Origin: Spinellus fusiger
Taxonomy: Eukaryota > Mucoromycota > Mucoromycetes > Mucorales > Phycomycetaceae
Assembly (NCBI GenBank): GCA_025094145.1
Contig: JALLLS010000040.1
Coordinates: forward strand, 186,001-250,000
DNA length: 64,000 nucleotides
Direction: 5' to 3'
Shown: positions 11,397 through 23,605 of the stretch, in pieces
Position numbering within the stretch: the first letter of the stretch is position 1
Layout of the letters: each line of letters starts with the position of its first letter
Notes under the pieces: generated by a model
Seen by the model: only the letters and a program-made list of their open reading frames with translations
Database searches by the model: none
Told to the model about the DNA's origin: nothing
Translations under genes and position numbers: made by a program

Positions 11397-14300
11397 ATGT
11401 CGGGTAACAACATCAAGGTTGTTTGTCGCTTTCGACCTCAGAACTCCCTTGAAAACAGAGAAGGTGGTGTTCCCATCATTGAGATTGATGATGAAGGAGG
11501 CTCTGTCAACTTAAAGGTAAACAAAGATGAGCTTGCCGAGAATATTCATCAGAGTAGGGAAAAGAGTTCCAAGGATCGTTTGCATTTGACAAGGTGTTTG
11601 GCATGAACACCCCTCAGAAAGATGTCTTTGACTATTCTATCCGAACTATTGTGGATGGTAACTTTGCTTACTCTCTTTATTTATATAAAAAAAAGAAAAA
11701 GAAAAAAAAGAGTACACCAAGACCTTATTCTCCTTGTCTTTCTTAGATGTTACTGCTGGTTATAACGGTACTGTGTTTGCCTATGGTCAGACAGGTTCTG
11801 GTAAAACCTTCACTATGATGGTAAGGACTCTAGTGACCAACAGAAGAGCCTGTCTCTATTAGCATAAAGAGAACAGCAGCTATATAAACAAACAAACAAA
11901 CAAACAAACAAACAAACAGTACAAAAAGAAACTCATATTCACTGCCTCTTATTTTTATGGCTGAACTTTCTAGGGTGCCGACATTGATAACGAAAACACA
12001 AAGGGTATTATCCCTCGTATTGTTGAACAGATCTTTGACAGTATTCTGGCTGCTCCTAGCAACTTTGAATTTACTGTCAAGGTATCTTACATGGAGATCT
12101 ACATGGAGAAAGTGCGCGATTTGCTGGCTCGTGAGTCCTGGCTGTAACTGAGTGTATGAACGACCAACTTAAAATGCATGCCCATGCAACCATAGCCACC
12201 AATGATAATCTACCCATTCATGAGGACAAGACAAAAGGCGTGTATGTAAAGGGTCTTTTGGAAGTGTATGTGGGTTCATCCGATGAAGTCTATGAGGTGA
12301 TGCGTCGTGGAAGTAATAACCGTGTGGTAGCCTATACACGTAAGTAAGATGTCTAATGTCCATGAGAAGGAGAATGTCATAAGACACTCTATATCCTAAT
12401 AACACATTGCTTTAGAAATGAACGCTGAGAGTTCTCGAAGTCATTCTATTGTTGTGGTGACCATCACACAAAAGAACCTCGATACAGGTGCTGCCAAAAG
12501 TGGTAAACTGTACTTGGTCGATTTAGCAGGTTCTGAAAAGGTAAGGAACCACTTTTTTTCCTATAGAGTCTCTTTTTATTTTATAGATGCATAAATACAC
12601 CCTTCTATGAAAGGTTTTATTGACTGAAGGGTGGATGATGGGGAAAATTTTTTGGTATTAGGTGGGAAAGACCGGTGCTTCTGGACAGACTCTTGAAGAA
12701 GCCAAGAAGATCAACAAGTCATTGACTGCACTTGGCATGGTCATCAATGCTCTTACCGATGGAAAATCAAGCCACGTTCCTTACCGTGATTCTAAACTAA
12801 CAAGAATCTTACAAGAGTCGTTGGGTGGTAACTCCCGAACGACTCTTATTATCAATTGTTCGCCTTCTTCTTATAATGAAATAGAAACATTGGGTACACT
12901 TCGATTTGGTATGCGTGCCAAATCCATCAAGAACAAAGCCAAGGTGAATGCAGATCTATCTCCTGCTGAGCTCAAGGCCCTGTTGAAAAAGGTCAAGTCA
13001 GACACAATGACATTCCAGACCTACATTGCTGCTTTGGAAGGAGAAATTGGTGTCTGGCGTACAGGTGGCACGGTGCCAGAAGACAAGTGGGTGACCATGG
13101 AGAAAATCAGCAAAGGTGACTTCAAGGCACTTCCGCCGGCAGCTGGATTCAAGAGTCCTATTGGTGACGATGTATCACGACCTGCCACACCAGCAGTTGT
13201 ATTAGAAAAAGACGAAAGAGAAGAGTTTATGAAGCGTGAAAATGAACTGATGGATCAAATTGCAGAAAAGGTCAGAGCAAACAATAGGGGGAACAATAAA
13301 GTGTACAAGTCCAACTGTACTATTAAAAAGTAAGACTACTCTACTAACATGTTGATGATAGGAAACGGAATTATCCAACCGTGAAAAACTCCTGGAGTCT
13401 CTCAAGGAAGAAACGGGATATTACAAAGAGCAAGAACAATCCATGTCGAAAGAGAACCAGCAAATGACCTCAGAACTGAGTGATCTGAGGCTACAACTCC
13501 AGAAGATTTCTTATGAAAGCAAAGAAAATGCCATTACAGTGGACTCTTTGAAAGAAGCTAACCAGGATCTTGTAGCCGAGATGGAAGAGCTAAAGAAGAG
13601 CCTGGTGGAAGTGAGGTTAGCACAGAAAGACAGTGTGGATGGCACCAAAGAAAAGATCAAGGCTGAAAAGATGGCTCAGATGATGTCTGGCTTTGATCCT
13701 TCTGTAAGTAAACAAACAATGTACAGTATCTCATTGTAGCATAGGGTGAAATCAATGAAAAGAAGCGCCAAATTCGTGATGCTCTCAACAAGCTGGATGG
13801 AGATATTAATGGCTCATTGAGTATTGAGGAGCTTGTGTCTTTGCGTCGTGAATTAGCAGAGTCTAAAGTGCTTTTGGACCAGCACACCAAGACTATCAAC
13901 AACCTTACCTATGAGAAGGAAGCACTTGATAAAAAGAAGACTGAGCTCGAGACTAAGTTTGGAACCCTCGAGCATGAATACGAGGAGCTTCTTGATAAGA
14001 CCATTGCCGAGGAAGAGGCACAAATGCAGAAGAGTGATGAGCTGACAGACACTATTACTGAGCTCAAGGTAGGATAGAGATTAGGACTGCCATCATGAAC
14101 CTGTCTGACAGATACATGGATAGAAAAAACTCGAGGCCCAACATACAGCTAAAAAAGAAGCTCAGCAGAAAGAGATTGAGGAGTTGAAGTGTGAGCTTGA
14201 TCGCAAGAATGATCACCACCAGAAGCTTAGTAGTGCTTTGAGTGACCTTAAAGTTGCAAATGACCAGTTACAGGTAAACAAAGGGAATATTACATCTGGT

Positions 14301-15063
14301 ATCTGATAGAATTGCTTAGGCTGCACTTTCTGAGCAACCCTACCATACTCAAGGAAGCAATCTCTCAGAAAAAGAGAAGGATCTTGACCGTATGCGCAAG
14401 ACAATGGCGAGTCAGCTGGGTGAGTTTGAGGTGATGAAGAAGGCCTTGATGCGTGACCTACAAGTGCGTTGTGAGAAGGTCGTTGAGCTTGAAATGTCCT
14501 TGGATGAAACAAGAGAGCAATACAACAATGTTCTCAGAGCCAGTAACAACAAGGCACAGCAGAAGAAGATGGCCTTTTTGGAGCGTAATTTGGAGCAATT
14601 GACTAATGTCCAGAAACAGGCAAGTTAAGCACCTTTTCATAGAGATCTACCCCTCAATAATACTAACTCTACATGTCCATTCTTATCTGTAAATCACCAT
14701 TATTGCTACCATTAGCTTGTGGAGCAAAATGGCTCTTTGAAGAAGGAGGTTGCTTTAGCTGAACGCAAACTGGTAGCTCGTAATGAGCGTATCCAGGCTC
14801 TCGAGAAGCTTTTGCATGATGCCCAAGAAAAACTGATCCACCAAAACCAGAAATTCGAGGGTCAATTGCAGGCAGTCAGAGATAGACTGGAACAAGCACG
14901 ATCACAAAAGGCTCAAAGCACATTAGCTGTGAACTTTGGCCGCATTGCCAAACCTCTTAGAGGTGGAGGAAGTGCTGTAGAAAATGACATTGCCACCTCT
15001 CCTGTCTCTGATAAGCGTGATAAGCGCATCTCGTGGGTACCTGGATTCTTTAACTCACGATAA
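11397..15063 (+). CDS. Conventional kinesin (kinesin-1 heavy chain)
   Basis: Twelve exons join in phase: 11397-11516, 11558-11657, 11747-11820, 11974-12130, 12196-12339, 12416-12540, 12662-13270, 13362-13703, 13745-14068, 14124-14273, 14320-14619 and 14716-15063, coding 930 aa, the usual fungal kinesin-1 length. The motor occupies residues 1 to about 330: P-loop GQTGSGKT (87-94), switch [10 protein letters not shown] (201-209), switch II DLAGSE (234-239), and [19 protein letters not shown]. Long coiled coils follow, and the tail carries the autoinhibitory [11 protein letters not shown] motif (IAK at 892-894). It is an ATP-driven plus-end microtubule motor for vesicles and organelles. Fungal members work as homodimers without light chains (family knowledge). 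The eleventh intron is GC-AG (AAACAG|GCAAGT ... ATTAG|CTTGTG); reading through gives a stop within three codons. The fourth exon is preceded by an AAAC microsatellite in its intron. Confidence 0.96.
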
Positions 15064-16439
15064 ATTCGTTCTCTGTTTTTTTACACCACAAAAGTCATAC
15101 TTTGACTTTTTTTTTCCCTTTCTCACTTGATATTTCTATCCTGTGTGTAGAAACACACTTTTTTATATTGTTTTTATGCGCATACCCAACCCTATTGAAT
15201 CTATGCCATATAGTCCACTCCTTATGATTCCCTATTATTTCTCTTTCTATATATAAATAAATATATATGATAAACTCGTAACAGCACTTATTGTTGTTGC
15301 TGTTGTTTTCATCATAAACTCACTATTCATTTACTCTTTGATGTAATAATAATATACAATATATTTAGTAAAAGGGATATTTAAGTGACAGTGAAGTAAA
15401 TCAAACAGAATCTCCCTTGGATAACAGCTACTATTGCTATAATCTATAAAGAATTCTGCTATTAGTATAGACTCAATAGAGTCAAAGTCAATATAGGCTT
15501 ATGAGCACTTGGAACAAAAATGTATACAGAATTGTTCTGTTATGTGTTTCAGCGAATCTAGAGTAGAACATAAATATTTTATTCTTAAGCTTTGATATGA
15601 GACTAAACAGCCTATTTTGAGTCCATGGAATAAATAAGACACAATAGACATCCAAGATACTGGTAGGCTTCTTGGAAGAGGCTTATGGTACTGATGTGCA
15701 TTGTTTATCTTTCTTAGGCTTCAGGTAGAGTGATTGTCTACAGAAAGACAAACCTGTGTGCTACTTTAAAGCAAAAAGACAAAAAAAAATATGTTGCACC
15801 TGTGTCCAGCTGATGACACCAATGTTAGGCTATTTTCTCCATTGGGCCTATTTGGATACTGCCACAGAAGACTGTAGGCAAATTGGAAATTAGGACAGTC
15901 CAAGTCAATAAAAAAATACAGTTTTTGCTTTGATACTGGGAGGTGATGATATCTATTATCTGTTATCATAAGACATGTAAATAATTAATAATTGACTTTC
16001 ACACTTAGTTTTTATAATCCTACACATATTTATAAACTTTTATTGTGTCATTATTATACTGTGACAATTGACTTATAGAAATATTACCTAAAGTGATGAA
16101 GCAGAAAAAAAAATAGTTTTTAAAAACATAGATTTTATTTGTTTAGTTTCATATTTTATCTTAATAATATTATAACTATTTGAATTCTTTAGATAAAAGC
16201 ATAGGACTGTAGAATAAATATTCTTTTCATATATTGAGAGTTCTAAGTAATAACTGAGTGGAAAGCAAATCAATTTATTTATTTATATTTAAAATATATA
16301 CAAATATATAAAAGGTATATCTATCAGTCTAAGATATTCATGATAAAATATTCATGGAACAACATAAGATTTGGAATAGTTGTTCTTTAGATGATTATCT
16401 ACATTTTTTTATTATAATTATATTGTTCAGTGCATTGTA
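15064..16439. other. Intergenic, AT-rich
   Basis: Downstream of the kinesin stop the sequence is T-rich and contains ATAAATAAATATATATGATAAA, a plausible poly(A) region. The rest is AT-rich with no recognisable coding or RNA gene. The right end probably grades into the decayed Tc1 copy that follows. Confidence 0.55.
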
Positions 16440-17510
16440 ACAAAGTCTTTATTCTTCATCATAGTGGAGCACCTCTTTGGCATGCTATCCACTAAATTTT
16501 CCAGAAATTCATTTGAGATCTTCTCCTATTCACTACGCAAGCATTGTTCAAACTGTTTTGCAATTGGTTATGCTTGTTCGACATGGCTCGATCTTCTTCT
16601 CAAGATATGCCCAGACATGCTCAATTGGGTTAAGATCTGGACTTTGTGCAGGCCAAAAATCAAAACCTTCAATCATACATCTCTCTTGTTTGTACCATCT
16701 ACTATACGTTCCTGTGTGGCAAGGAACACCTTTTTCTTGGAAGAGTATGGTCTTCTTGAAGTTATCTTTCAATTTTTGGAACCAGGAAAGAAAGTATTTG
16801 GCAAGTACATTGATATACTTGTCTTGATTAACTGATCTCTCGAAGAGTACAAGAGGTCCTAAACCTCCACGCCAAAAGCAACCTCAAACCATGACTGAAC
16901 TCTTGCCATACTTTTATGCTTATTGTATATGACACTCCTCATACCTTTCACCTTTCTTCCTGATCACTCTAGTCCTTTTACTACTGCCCACAACTGTAAA
17001 ACGGGACTCATCAGACCAAATAACATTACTCCACCTCTCCACTGACCAATCAGCCTTGTTTTTATACTATTCCAATCGTCTTTGCTTGTGAGTAAGTATC
17101 ATACCAGGTTCTCTTGATGGTGAGCATGAAAAAACCCCGAGTTCATTCATGTATTTTAAAAGTATGCTACGACAAATATCCACACCTGTATCATTCATAT
17201 TTTTCAGATGATATGCAATTGTTTGCATAGGGTTTATGAGAATAGACAAAACGATAGCCAGTTTTGAATTATATGAAACTTTTTCAGGTCTTCCTGTACA
17301 CAGTTTGAGTTGAAGTGTGCCTTTGTTTTTATACAATAGAACGATCCTGACCACTGTGCTCTTTGGGATGTCAAGATCGTCAGAAATCTCTTGATAAGTA
17401 GCATATCTTTTCCATTGTCCAGTGATTTAACCTCTAATAAACATAGCATGCTCTCTTCTTTTGTTAGGACTATCTTCATGTTCTTGGCTAACAGTTGGCT
17501 GAATTTTCAT
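16440..17510 (-). pseudogene. Tc1/mariner-type transposase, decayed
   Basis: On the minus strand, from the high-coordinate end, broken frames give KSTVVRIVLLYKNKG and a GRPEK helix-turn-helix linker, then ADWSVERWSNVIWSDESRF (first catalytic Asp), GPLVLFERSVNQDKYIN, FQEKGVPCHTGTYS, and FWPAQSPDLNPIEHVW (the PDLNPIEH signature with the third acidic residue). The usual QDN.. second catalytic Asp reads QEK, so that residue is lost. Several stops and frameshifts separate the blocks. Clear terminal inverted repeats were not found. The copy lies immediately left of the LINE insertion. Confidence 0.85.
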
Positions 17511-17629
17511 TGCCTGGGGTCATTGTTTGAATAAGTTAGAAAAGAAAAGAAAAAGACCTCTATTTTATTTTATAGAATAAAAAATAAAAATTGGCTCGCC
17601 GCCCACTCATAAATTATCTGGGATTATAT

Positions 17630-17645
17630 ACTGGAGCGTAGTCAT
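17630..17645. repeat. Left target-site duplication of the LINE
   Basis: The 16-bp sequence ACTGGAGCGTAGTCAT here is repeated exactly at 22947-22962, directly after the A-rich tail of the LINE. Joining the two sides gives a continuous pre-insertion site. Confidence 0.9.
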
Positions 17646-18983
17646 GGCTCTTCCCCATTTGACTCCGGAGACACCCCCAGGGGATCCTCCACTAGGCAAT
17701 AAAAACCAATAAACTTTGAGATCTACTCCACCAACCTCAGAGAACACTTCCACTACACATGCGAAGACCAACTCTGTCTCCTCTGCTGCTTTGGGAACAA
17801 AGCTAGATTTCTCTGGAGCCGCAAAGAAAGGGCTCCTTAACCGCACCACCCCCACTCGCACCAAGATCGTTCTTGGTAGCGACAATGAAAACCCTTTGTC
17901 CCGTGTGTGGGCTCAGGGCACCTCTCGCCACTCTGTTTTCTACAGTCTTCCTGCTAAGAATACAGAATACATTAATGAATTCTTGGACACCATGTGAGAT
18001 CGCTTCCCCGCCAACGCCTGCTTTGGATGCAGCCGTAAGGATAAGGAAGGGGTTGCTAATTTTGAGTTTCACTTTGCCACCAAGGCTGATTGCGAGCAGG
18101 CCTGTAAAGAAGGCATTAATGTATCTGATTTTGTTCTCTTTGCGTCTCCTACCATCTCTCCCCAAGCAATGTTGTTGTGTCTCAATAGTGTGGGACTTCC
18201 CTTCATGTCTTATGAAGAGATTAACACAGGTCTGCGGGCCTACTTAAGTGAATTTGGCACTGTCAAAGAAGTGGTCGTTTATGAAGAACGAAAGTGGTTC
18301 CATGGTAATGGCCATGTTTATCTTGAACGCCCACCCAACCACGACCGTACTCTCCAGCCATTGACCTACAAAGTGGCTTTCAATGCTGAACATACCTTTT
18401 TGGCTACATGGACGAAAATGGGAGCTCATTGTCGATACTATAAGGCAATGGGCCATGATGTGGATAAGTGTCCCATGCGTCCAAAAGAAACCCGGACCTG
18501 TTACTCTTGCGGAGAGGTTGGACATCTCCAGGGCAACTGCACTCGTCTCCCTGCCACTGAGGCAGACACATCAAAGAGACACCGAAAGACAGCCGCTGAT
18601 TCTTCCAAGGATTGAGTGATTGCTAGTCCTGTCTCTCTTCTTTTGAAGAACCCTGTCACTTCTTCTGAGAAACCTGAGGCAGTTTCAGGCACTGTTCCCA
18701 CCCACCCCACAGAGGAAACTACTCTTCCTGCTATCGACCCGACAGCTGTTTTGGTTGTTGAGGAGCCTGCCAAACTGCCAGACATCTTGCCAGATGCTCC
18801 ACCCATCTTTTCTCCTCGAGACACTTGCTCTGTCTCTCCGAGTAGAGATCGTTCAGCCTTGCCAGGCAGACGTCGCTCTGTTTCCCCAGGAAACGTCGTC
18901 CTGTCTCTCCCAGAAGACTTCGGTCTGATAAACGTCCAAATATAAATACCAACATGGACGTGTCGTCTGAGGGCGAACAATAA
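17644..18983 (+). pseudogene. LINE ORF1, nucleic-acid-binding protein with CCHC zinc knuckles (broken)
   Basis: One frame from the ATG at 17644 is open apart from stops at 17710 (TAA), 17995 (TGA) and 18613 (TGA). Near 18890 the reading shifts by one base, after which the Arg/Ser-rich tail (RRLRSDKRPNINTNMDVSS) runs to a TAA at 18981. Two zinc knuckles occur near 18430-18540. The second, CYSCGEVGHLQGNC, is canonical CX2CX4HX4C; the first reads CRYYKAMGHDVDKC, with Tyr in place of the second Cys. The central part (about 18165-18400) with GTVKEVVVYEERKWFHGNGHV resembles the RRM-like region found in many fungal LINE ORF1 proteins (inference). Such proteins coat the element RNA in the RNP. Confidence 0.85.
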
Positions 18984-21900
18984 TCTCCTTTTTTTATTTT
19001 TTTTATTTTATGTTTAAGATAAGCACTATGGACTGTAGAGGACTCGCCAAACTCGGTGATCCTCAAAAACGACAATCATTTATACGACACCTACGCAGTA
19101 AGGGTATGGATCTTCTTGCGCTCCAAGAAACCCATGCCAATACAGACACTATGCAACAATCCTTTAACCAACTTTTCCGCACCTCCTCATCACTATGGTC
19201 ACCTCACTGTGGCCTAGTATCATTATCACCGCTCATTACACTCATTAACCCTCTGTTCAGCCTCTGTGGCCGCTGCATTACTGCTACAGTGGTGCATGCC
19301 AACATGCTTTTTCTTCCTATCCGCATTTGTGTAGTATATACCCCTGCCACTTATCGTCCTAGATACACCTTCCTTAACTTACTTGTCACCAATCCTCTCT
19401 TTCTTCCTCAACACCCCGGCAATTTCATCCTGCTCGGGGATTTCAACTATTCCTACCGTTCGTCCACCTCCACCCCTCGCCAGGCTCCCCAACCATGGCT
19501 GCAGTATATTTCTGACTTTTGCATAGACACCATCACTCCTGCTGGAGAAGCTTCCCTGCCAACATTTCATCGCGGCATATCTTCCTCATGCATAGACTAC
19601 ATTTTTTCATCCAAGGACATTGCTCCTTTACGCTCTTCCTCTTCAGTCTCCTACATCCACCCTCAGTGGTCGGATCACTGTTTACTTACTTCCTCCTTTA
19701 GATTTGAGACCCAAGATAACACGGGAAAGGGACTTTGGCGTGCCAGCCCTCGTCTAGCCCTCCAATCAGAGTTTCGTGAAGAACTCAAATCATTACTTTC
19801 TCGCTGTGTCCCTCTTCTCTCTCACTCTTTATCTGTCCAACTTAAGTGGGATCAGTTAAAGAAGCAAGTCACTTGCTCCACCAAGTTCTTTTCTTGTCGT
19901 CGCCATCATTCCCTTGTCTCAGCAGAACGTATGCTTCAGAGCAAGCGGGATAGACTTATCCACAAGTTCAGACACCAACCAGCACAGAACTTTCAGTTGC
20001 CCATTGTAGAGAAACAACTGCAACAAGTACAACACGAACAGGTAGAGATCCTTGCCCTTTGGTCTGGGAAGATGTGGCGTGAGAAGGGAGAGACCTCTAC
20101 CGGATATTTAAAGAGAACCATCACAGCAAGACAGATCAAGAACATTACTGCTCTACAACACCCAGTAACAAATACTCTATGCACAGACTCGCACACAATG
20201 ACTGATGCTGCTGCTACCTTCTACACTGGCTTGTACACTCCAGATCCTGTAGTGTCTTCGGCTGTTGAGGATTCGCTCACCCATCTTCCACCCGAACTCC
20301 TTCTCTCTGAGAGCATGAGCTCATTTCTCACCAACAAGTTTATCATAGCAGACATTAGGGATGGTTCAGCAAGATCCCCAAGATCAAGCAGTCCGGGTCC
20401 TGATGGTCTGCCATATGAAATTCTACACCTAGTTTTTGATCACCCTGTTTGTGCTGACCTTATTACCACAGTGTACAATGAGGCATTGACACTTGGTATA
20501 TTCCCTCCTTCCTGGCAGTCGACGTGTTTGACACTCCTACCAAAGAAAGGGGATCTGACCTCTCTAAAGAACTGGAGGCCCATTGCCTTGATCAACACAG
20601 ATGCCAAAGTATTCACTCGTCTTCTAAACGCTCGTTTGATCCATGCTGCCAGTAGCCTTGTTTCGCCTTACCAGACAGGTTTTGTGCGAGGAAGGTTCAT
20701 TGCTGACAATGGCATGCTCACAAAGATTGCCATGGAGCAGGCTAGAATAGAGAACTCTTCTGCTGTGGGTCTCTTGTTGGATCAAGAAAAGGCCTATGAC
20801 AGGGTTCATCCAGAGTACCTTAAGAAGGTTATGCTACACTTCAAGTTTCCTCTTTCTCTGGTGAATAGCATATGTAATCTCTTCTTTTCTACACAGATAC
20901 AGGTCAATGTGAATGGGCATATCTCTCGTTCACTCACCCAATCTCGTGGTCTTCGATAGGGAGATCCTCTCTCTCTTGTGCTTTTCAATCTTGCTTTTGA
21001 GCCTCTGTTGCGTCGTTTGCTCCATGATACGACCTTCAAGAGTCTCTCTCCTCCTCCACACCCAAGTCTTTCTCCGCCTCCTGCTCTCAAGTTTCTAGCC
21101 TATGCAGACGATCTCCTAGTCTTTCTACCCGACCATGCTCATTTACATCGCTTACAAGAGCATCTTACTACGTACTCTGCAGCATCCAACGCTCGCATTA
21201 ATATGCACAAAACACAAGCCTTTTCTCTTTCGGGTGCCCCCCAGCCCTTATAGACTCCAATCCTTCAGCAGTACAATATCACAGACTGGCATGACCGTCG
21301 TTCACCAGAACCTCTTAGGTATCTTGGGTTTCCCTTGATGACTTCTCTACCACAGAGAGATGTCTTTTGCAAGTCGCTTTTGTCGAAGATAGAAGCTACC
21401 TACAATATACATCTTTCTCGTTCTTTGTCTGTTCGTGGCCGTGCAACAGTGCCCAACACTCTTGTTCTCTCGACTCTTTGGCATGTTCTTCGTGTAGTGT
21501 CTCCTCCCTCTGTGTTCTTCCAGAAGGTACGGTCACTCATGGGTCGTTTCCTCCAGCACCGCATGTTCCCTCCCATAAAGCTTGCTACTTTATGCTCTCG
21601 GACTAGCCATGGTGGATTAGGTGTCTTGGATCCCAGTATCCAACAAAGTGCTCTCCAATTGCGTTGGCTTGTTCCTTTTTGTTTGTACCCTCGTTCTCCT
21701 TCTGGTTTAGTTCCTCCGTGGTTCTTATATCTTCTGCAAGTGGCTGCCCCTTCATTGGATCCTCTCCATTGTCTTTTGTTTCCCGATCTTCGTCCTTCTG
21801 TCTATTGTTCTCTGAGTAGTGCATTCCACTCGATCTTTAGTGCAATAGACCGATTGCCACACTCCTTTGAAAAGATTGCAGTGAATCTTCCCACTTGTCT

Positions 21901-22946
21901 TGAGCTTCCGCTTTCTTCTGCTTGTTTTGTTGCTTCTGGCTCTCCAGCTTTCCCTCGCTCCTGGCGTGCTCTCCGAGTCATTGATGCTTTTGAGGAGAAT
22001 CAAGAGCTTGAAGTTCTGCAGCGCCGTCTCTCTGGTGGCCTTACCAATTATCCACGCATTGTTCAGAAGTTTTTTCGTAGAATTGATAGCCAATCCTTGC
22101 TCTTACAGCCCTTCCTCCTCAGAGCGTCGTTACCTGTCCAATGGGTACAGACTCTCTTTCCTTTGCTTTCTCCTAGGACTGGATCTACAGTAGACATCTC
22201 TCCTTTCCTTTCTGCTTTGGTACCCTCCAAGCCATGGTCTCGTCTCTCTCCACGTCTTTATCGAAACATATGCATGCGAGTATCTTCACCAGCACCTTCC
22301 TTTAACCCTCCTCTTCGTCCATCCCACTAGAAAGAGCTCTGGTCTTTTCCATTACAGCATATTACTCGCAATGTAGGGTACCGGGCTCTTCACAGCAAGC
22401 TTTCATGCCGCTCTCTCCTACACAAGCTTGTTCCCTCTTCCTTTCCCTCCGGCATTTGTCTTGTTTGTTTGGCCGCTGAAGATACACAAGAGCACCTTCT
22501 TTTTACTTGTCCAAAGAAATGGTCTTTTTGGTCCTCCTTTTGGCACAAACATTTTGGCCTCTCTCCCCAGCCCTCCGACCTTGTTGCAGCTCTTCTCTCT
22601 TTTGTTTTTCCCAAGGCCAGTGTCTCTAATACTCCCAACGTCTCTATCTTTGGCTGTGCTCTTTTGGCTATATGGCTCCACCATTGGATGTTCCTATTTG
22701 ATAATGTACCTGTTACCTTCTCTGCTGTTCTCTCGTCTGCTACTCGCCTCTTGGACCGTCTCCAGTCAGAACTTGATATGGACATTGAGTAACACAGTGC
22801 TCTCACCCTGTTAAAAAAAAATACTTAATTAGAAAAACAATAGAAAATTAGAAAAGCCAAAAACAAGTTGTGACTCTCTTTTCCTCCCTAAAAAAAAAGA
22901 TTATCACCAAATAAACTCAGGGCCAGAGGCTCCATACAAAAAAAAA
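17646..22946 (+). mobile_element. Non-LTR retrotransposon (LINE) with two ORFs, 5.3 kb
   Basis: A near-complete LINE bounded by identical 16-bp direct repeats and ending in an A-run (TACAAAAAAAAA). ORF1 has CCHC zinc knuckles; ORF2 has an N-terminal APE-type endonuclease, a reverse transcriptase with YADD, and a C-terminal CCHC-like finger. A 154-bp 3' UTR follows ORF2. There is no 5' UTR: the first base of the element completes the ATG of ORF1, whose A and T come from the target-site repeat, so either the 5' end is slightly truncated or this LINE starts at its ORF1 codon. Six in-frame stops and one probable frameshift make it non-autonomous now, but the frame of ORF2 is otherwise uninterrupted over 3.8 kb, so the insertion is fairly recent. 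It landed 26 bp upstream of the ATG at 22988. Confidence 0.95.
19010..22792 (+). pseudogene. LINE ORF2, endonuclease/reverse transcriptase (three in-frame TAG codons)
   Basis: A single frame of 1,261 codons, broken only by TAG at 20957, 21251 and 22328. The APE-like endonuclease comes first: DCRGL, LLALQETHANT, LLGDFNYS, and SDHCLL with the catalytic Asp-His pair. The reverse transcriptase follows: SSPGPDGLPYEIL, LLPKKGDLTSLKNWRPIAL, LLLDQEKAYDRVHPEYL, RGLR then stop then GDPLSL, and the catalytic FLAYADDLLVF. The C-terminal region has CLVCLAAEDTQEHLLFTC, a CCHC finger typical of LINE ORF2 ends. Product role: nicks target DNA and copies the RNA at the nick. Each TAG sits where a CAG (Gln) would fit; the first lies in the otherwise invariant RQGDP motif. 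Confidence 0.95.
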
Positions 22947-22962
22947 ACTGGAGCGTAGTCAT
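22947..22962. repeat. Right target-site duplication of the LINE
   Basis: Exact 16-bp repeat of 17630-17645, following the A-tail of the element. Confidence 0.9.
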
Positions 22963-22987
22963 ATCGATTCTTTACTTTCATTACTTA

Positions 22988-23605
22988 ATGTCTATTCCAC
23001 TCACCGAGAAAACAAACAGCATAGATAGAACAGCAGCTAATGAAGAAACAAACATAACAGAGAAACCAGCTACTAATAAACAAATTCTAAGTGGTAGAAG
23101 TACTATTAAAACTCGTAAAAAAGGGAAACGTGTTGATGAAGACATGCGCAAAACTACTATACATGAATATGACGTTAATGGACTCAAGCAAAAAGAGATT
23201 GCTACTATAATCGGTGCTAGCAAATCGACTGTTTACAATATCTTGATTCAAAAAGAGTTTATTACCGGAAAGAGTCTTAAACCTCGTAAAGAAAGAAAAC
23301 GTATTGATGAAGACATGCGCAAAACTATTCTACATGAATGTAATGTCAATGGTCTCAAGAGAGTGAAAATTGCTGCTATGGTCGGTACTAGCGAATCGAC
23401 TGTTTACAGAGTCTTGAAGGCATTCAGAGAAAATAAAAGTTTTGGGCCCATAGGAAATGCAGAGACTGGATCGATAATCACCAAAGAAGTTGAGCCTAAC
23501 TCACAAGTAGAATCACAAACTACTACAGACAATGAAGAAATTAAGCAGGAGCATGATCAATTCAGCTGTACAGTCCACCTTTTACAGGCTAATGATGAGA
23601 CTTGA
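22988..23605 (+). CDS. Small protein with two tandem helix-turn-helix repeats, transposase-like DNA-binding
   Basis: An intact 205-aa frame. Two repeats of about 65 residues start near residues 41 and 98, each with an Arg/Lys-rich lead (RKKGKRVDEDMRKT and RKERKRIDEDMRKT) followed by a helix-turn-helix (GLKQKEIATIIGASKSTVY and GLKRVKIAAMVGTSESTVY). The tail is acidic and Gln/Glu-rich without motifs. The HTH pattern is that of N-terminal transposase domains (Tc1, IS630, paired-like), but no DDE domain follows. It could be a remnant of a transposase, a separately encoded DNA-binding subunit, or a domesticated gene. The repeats are alike in DNA as well as protein, which implies an internal duplication. 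The LINE inserted 26 bp upstream of the ATG, so its promoter is probably displaced. I know no exact family. Confidence 0.55.
   Translation: MSIPLTEKTNSIDRTAANEETNITEKPATNKQILSGRSTIKTRKKGKRVDEDMRKTTIHEYDVNGLKQKEIATIIGASKSTVYNILIQKEFITGKSLKPRKERKRIDEDMRKTILHECNVNGLKRVKIAAMVGTSESTVYRVLKAFRENKSFGPIGNAETGSIITKEVEPNSQVESQTTTDNEEIKQEHDQFSCTVHLLQANDET

Noticed and set aside
16464..16835. Two plus-strand frames of about 120 aa
   Set aside because: They lie antisense to the Tc1 transposase relic, which has family motifs on the minus strand.
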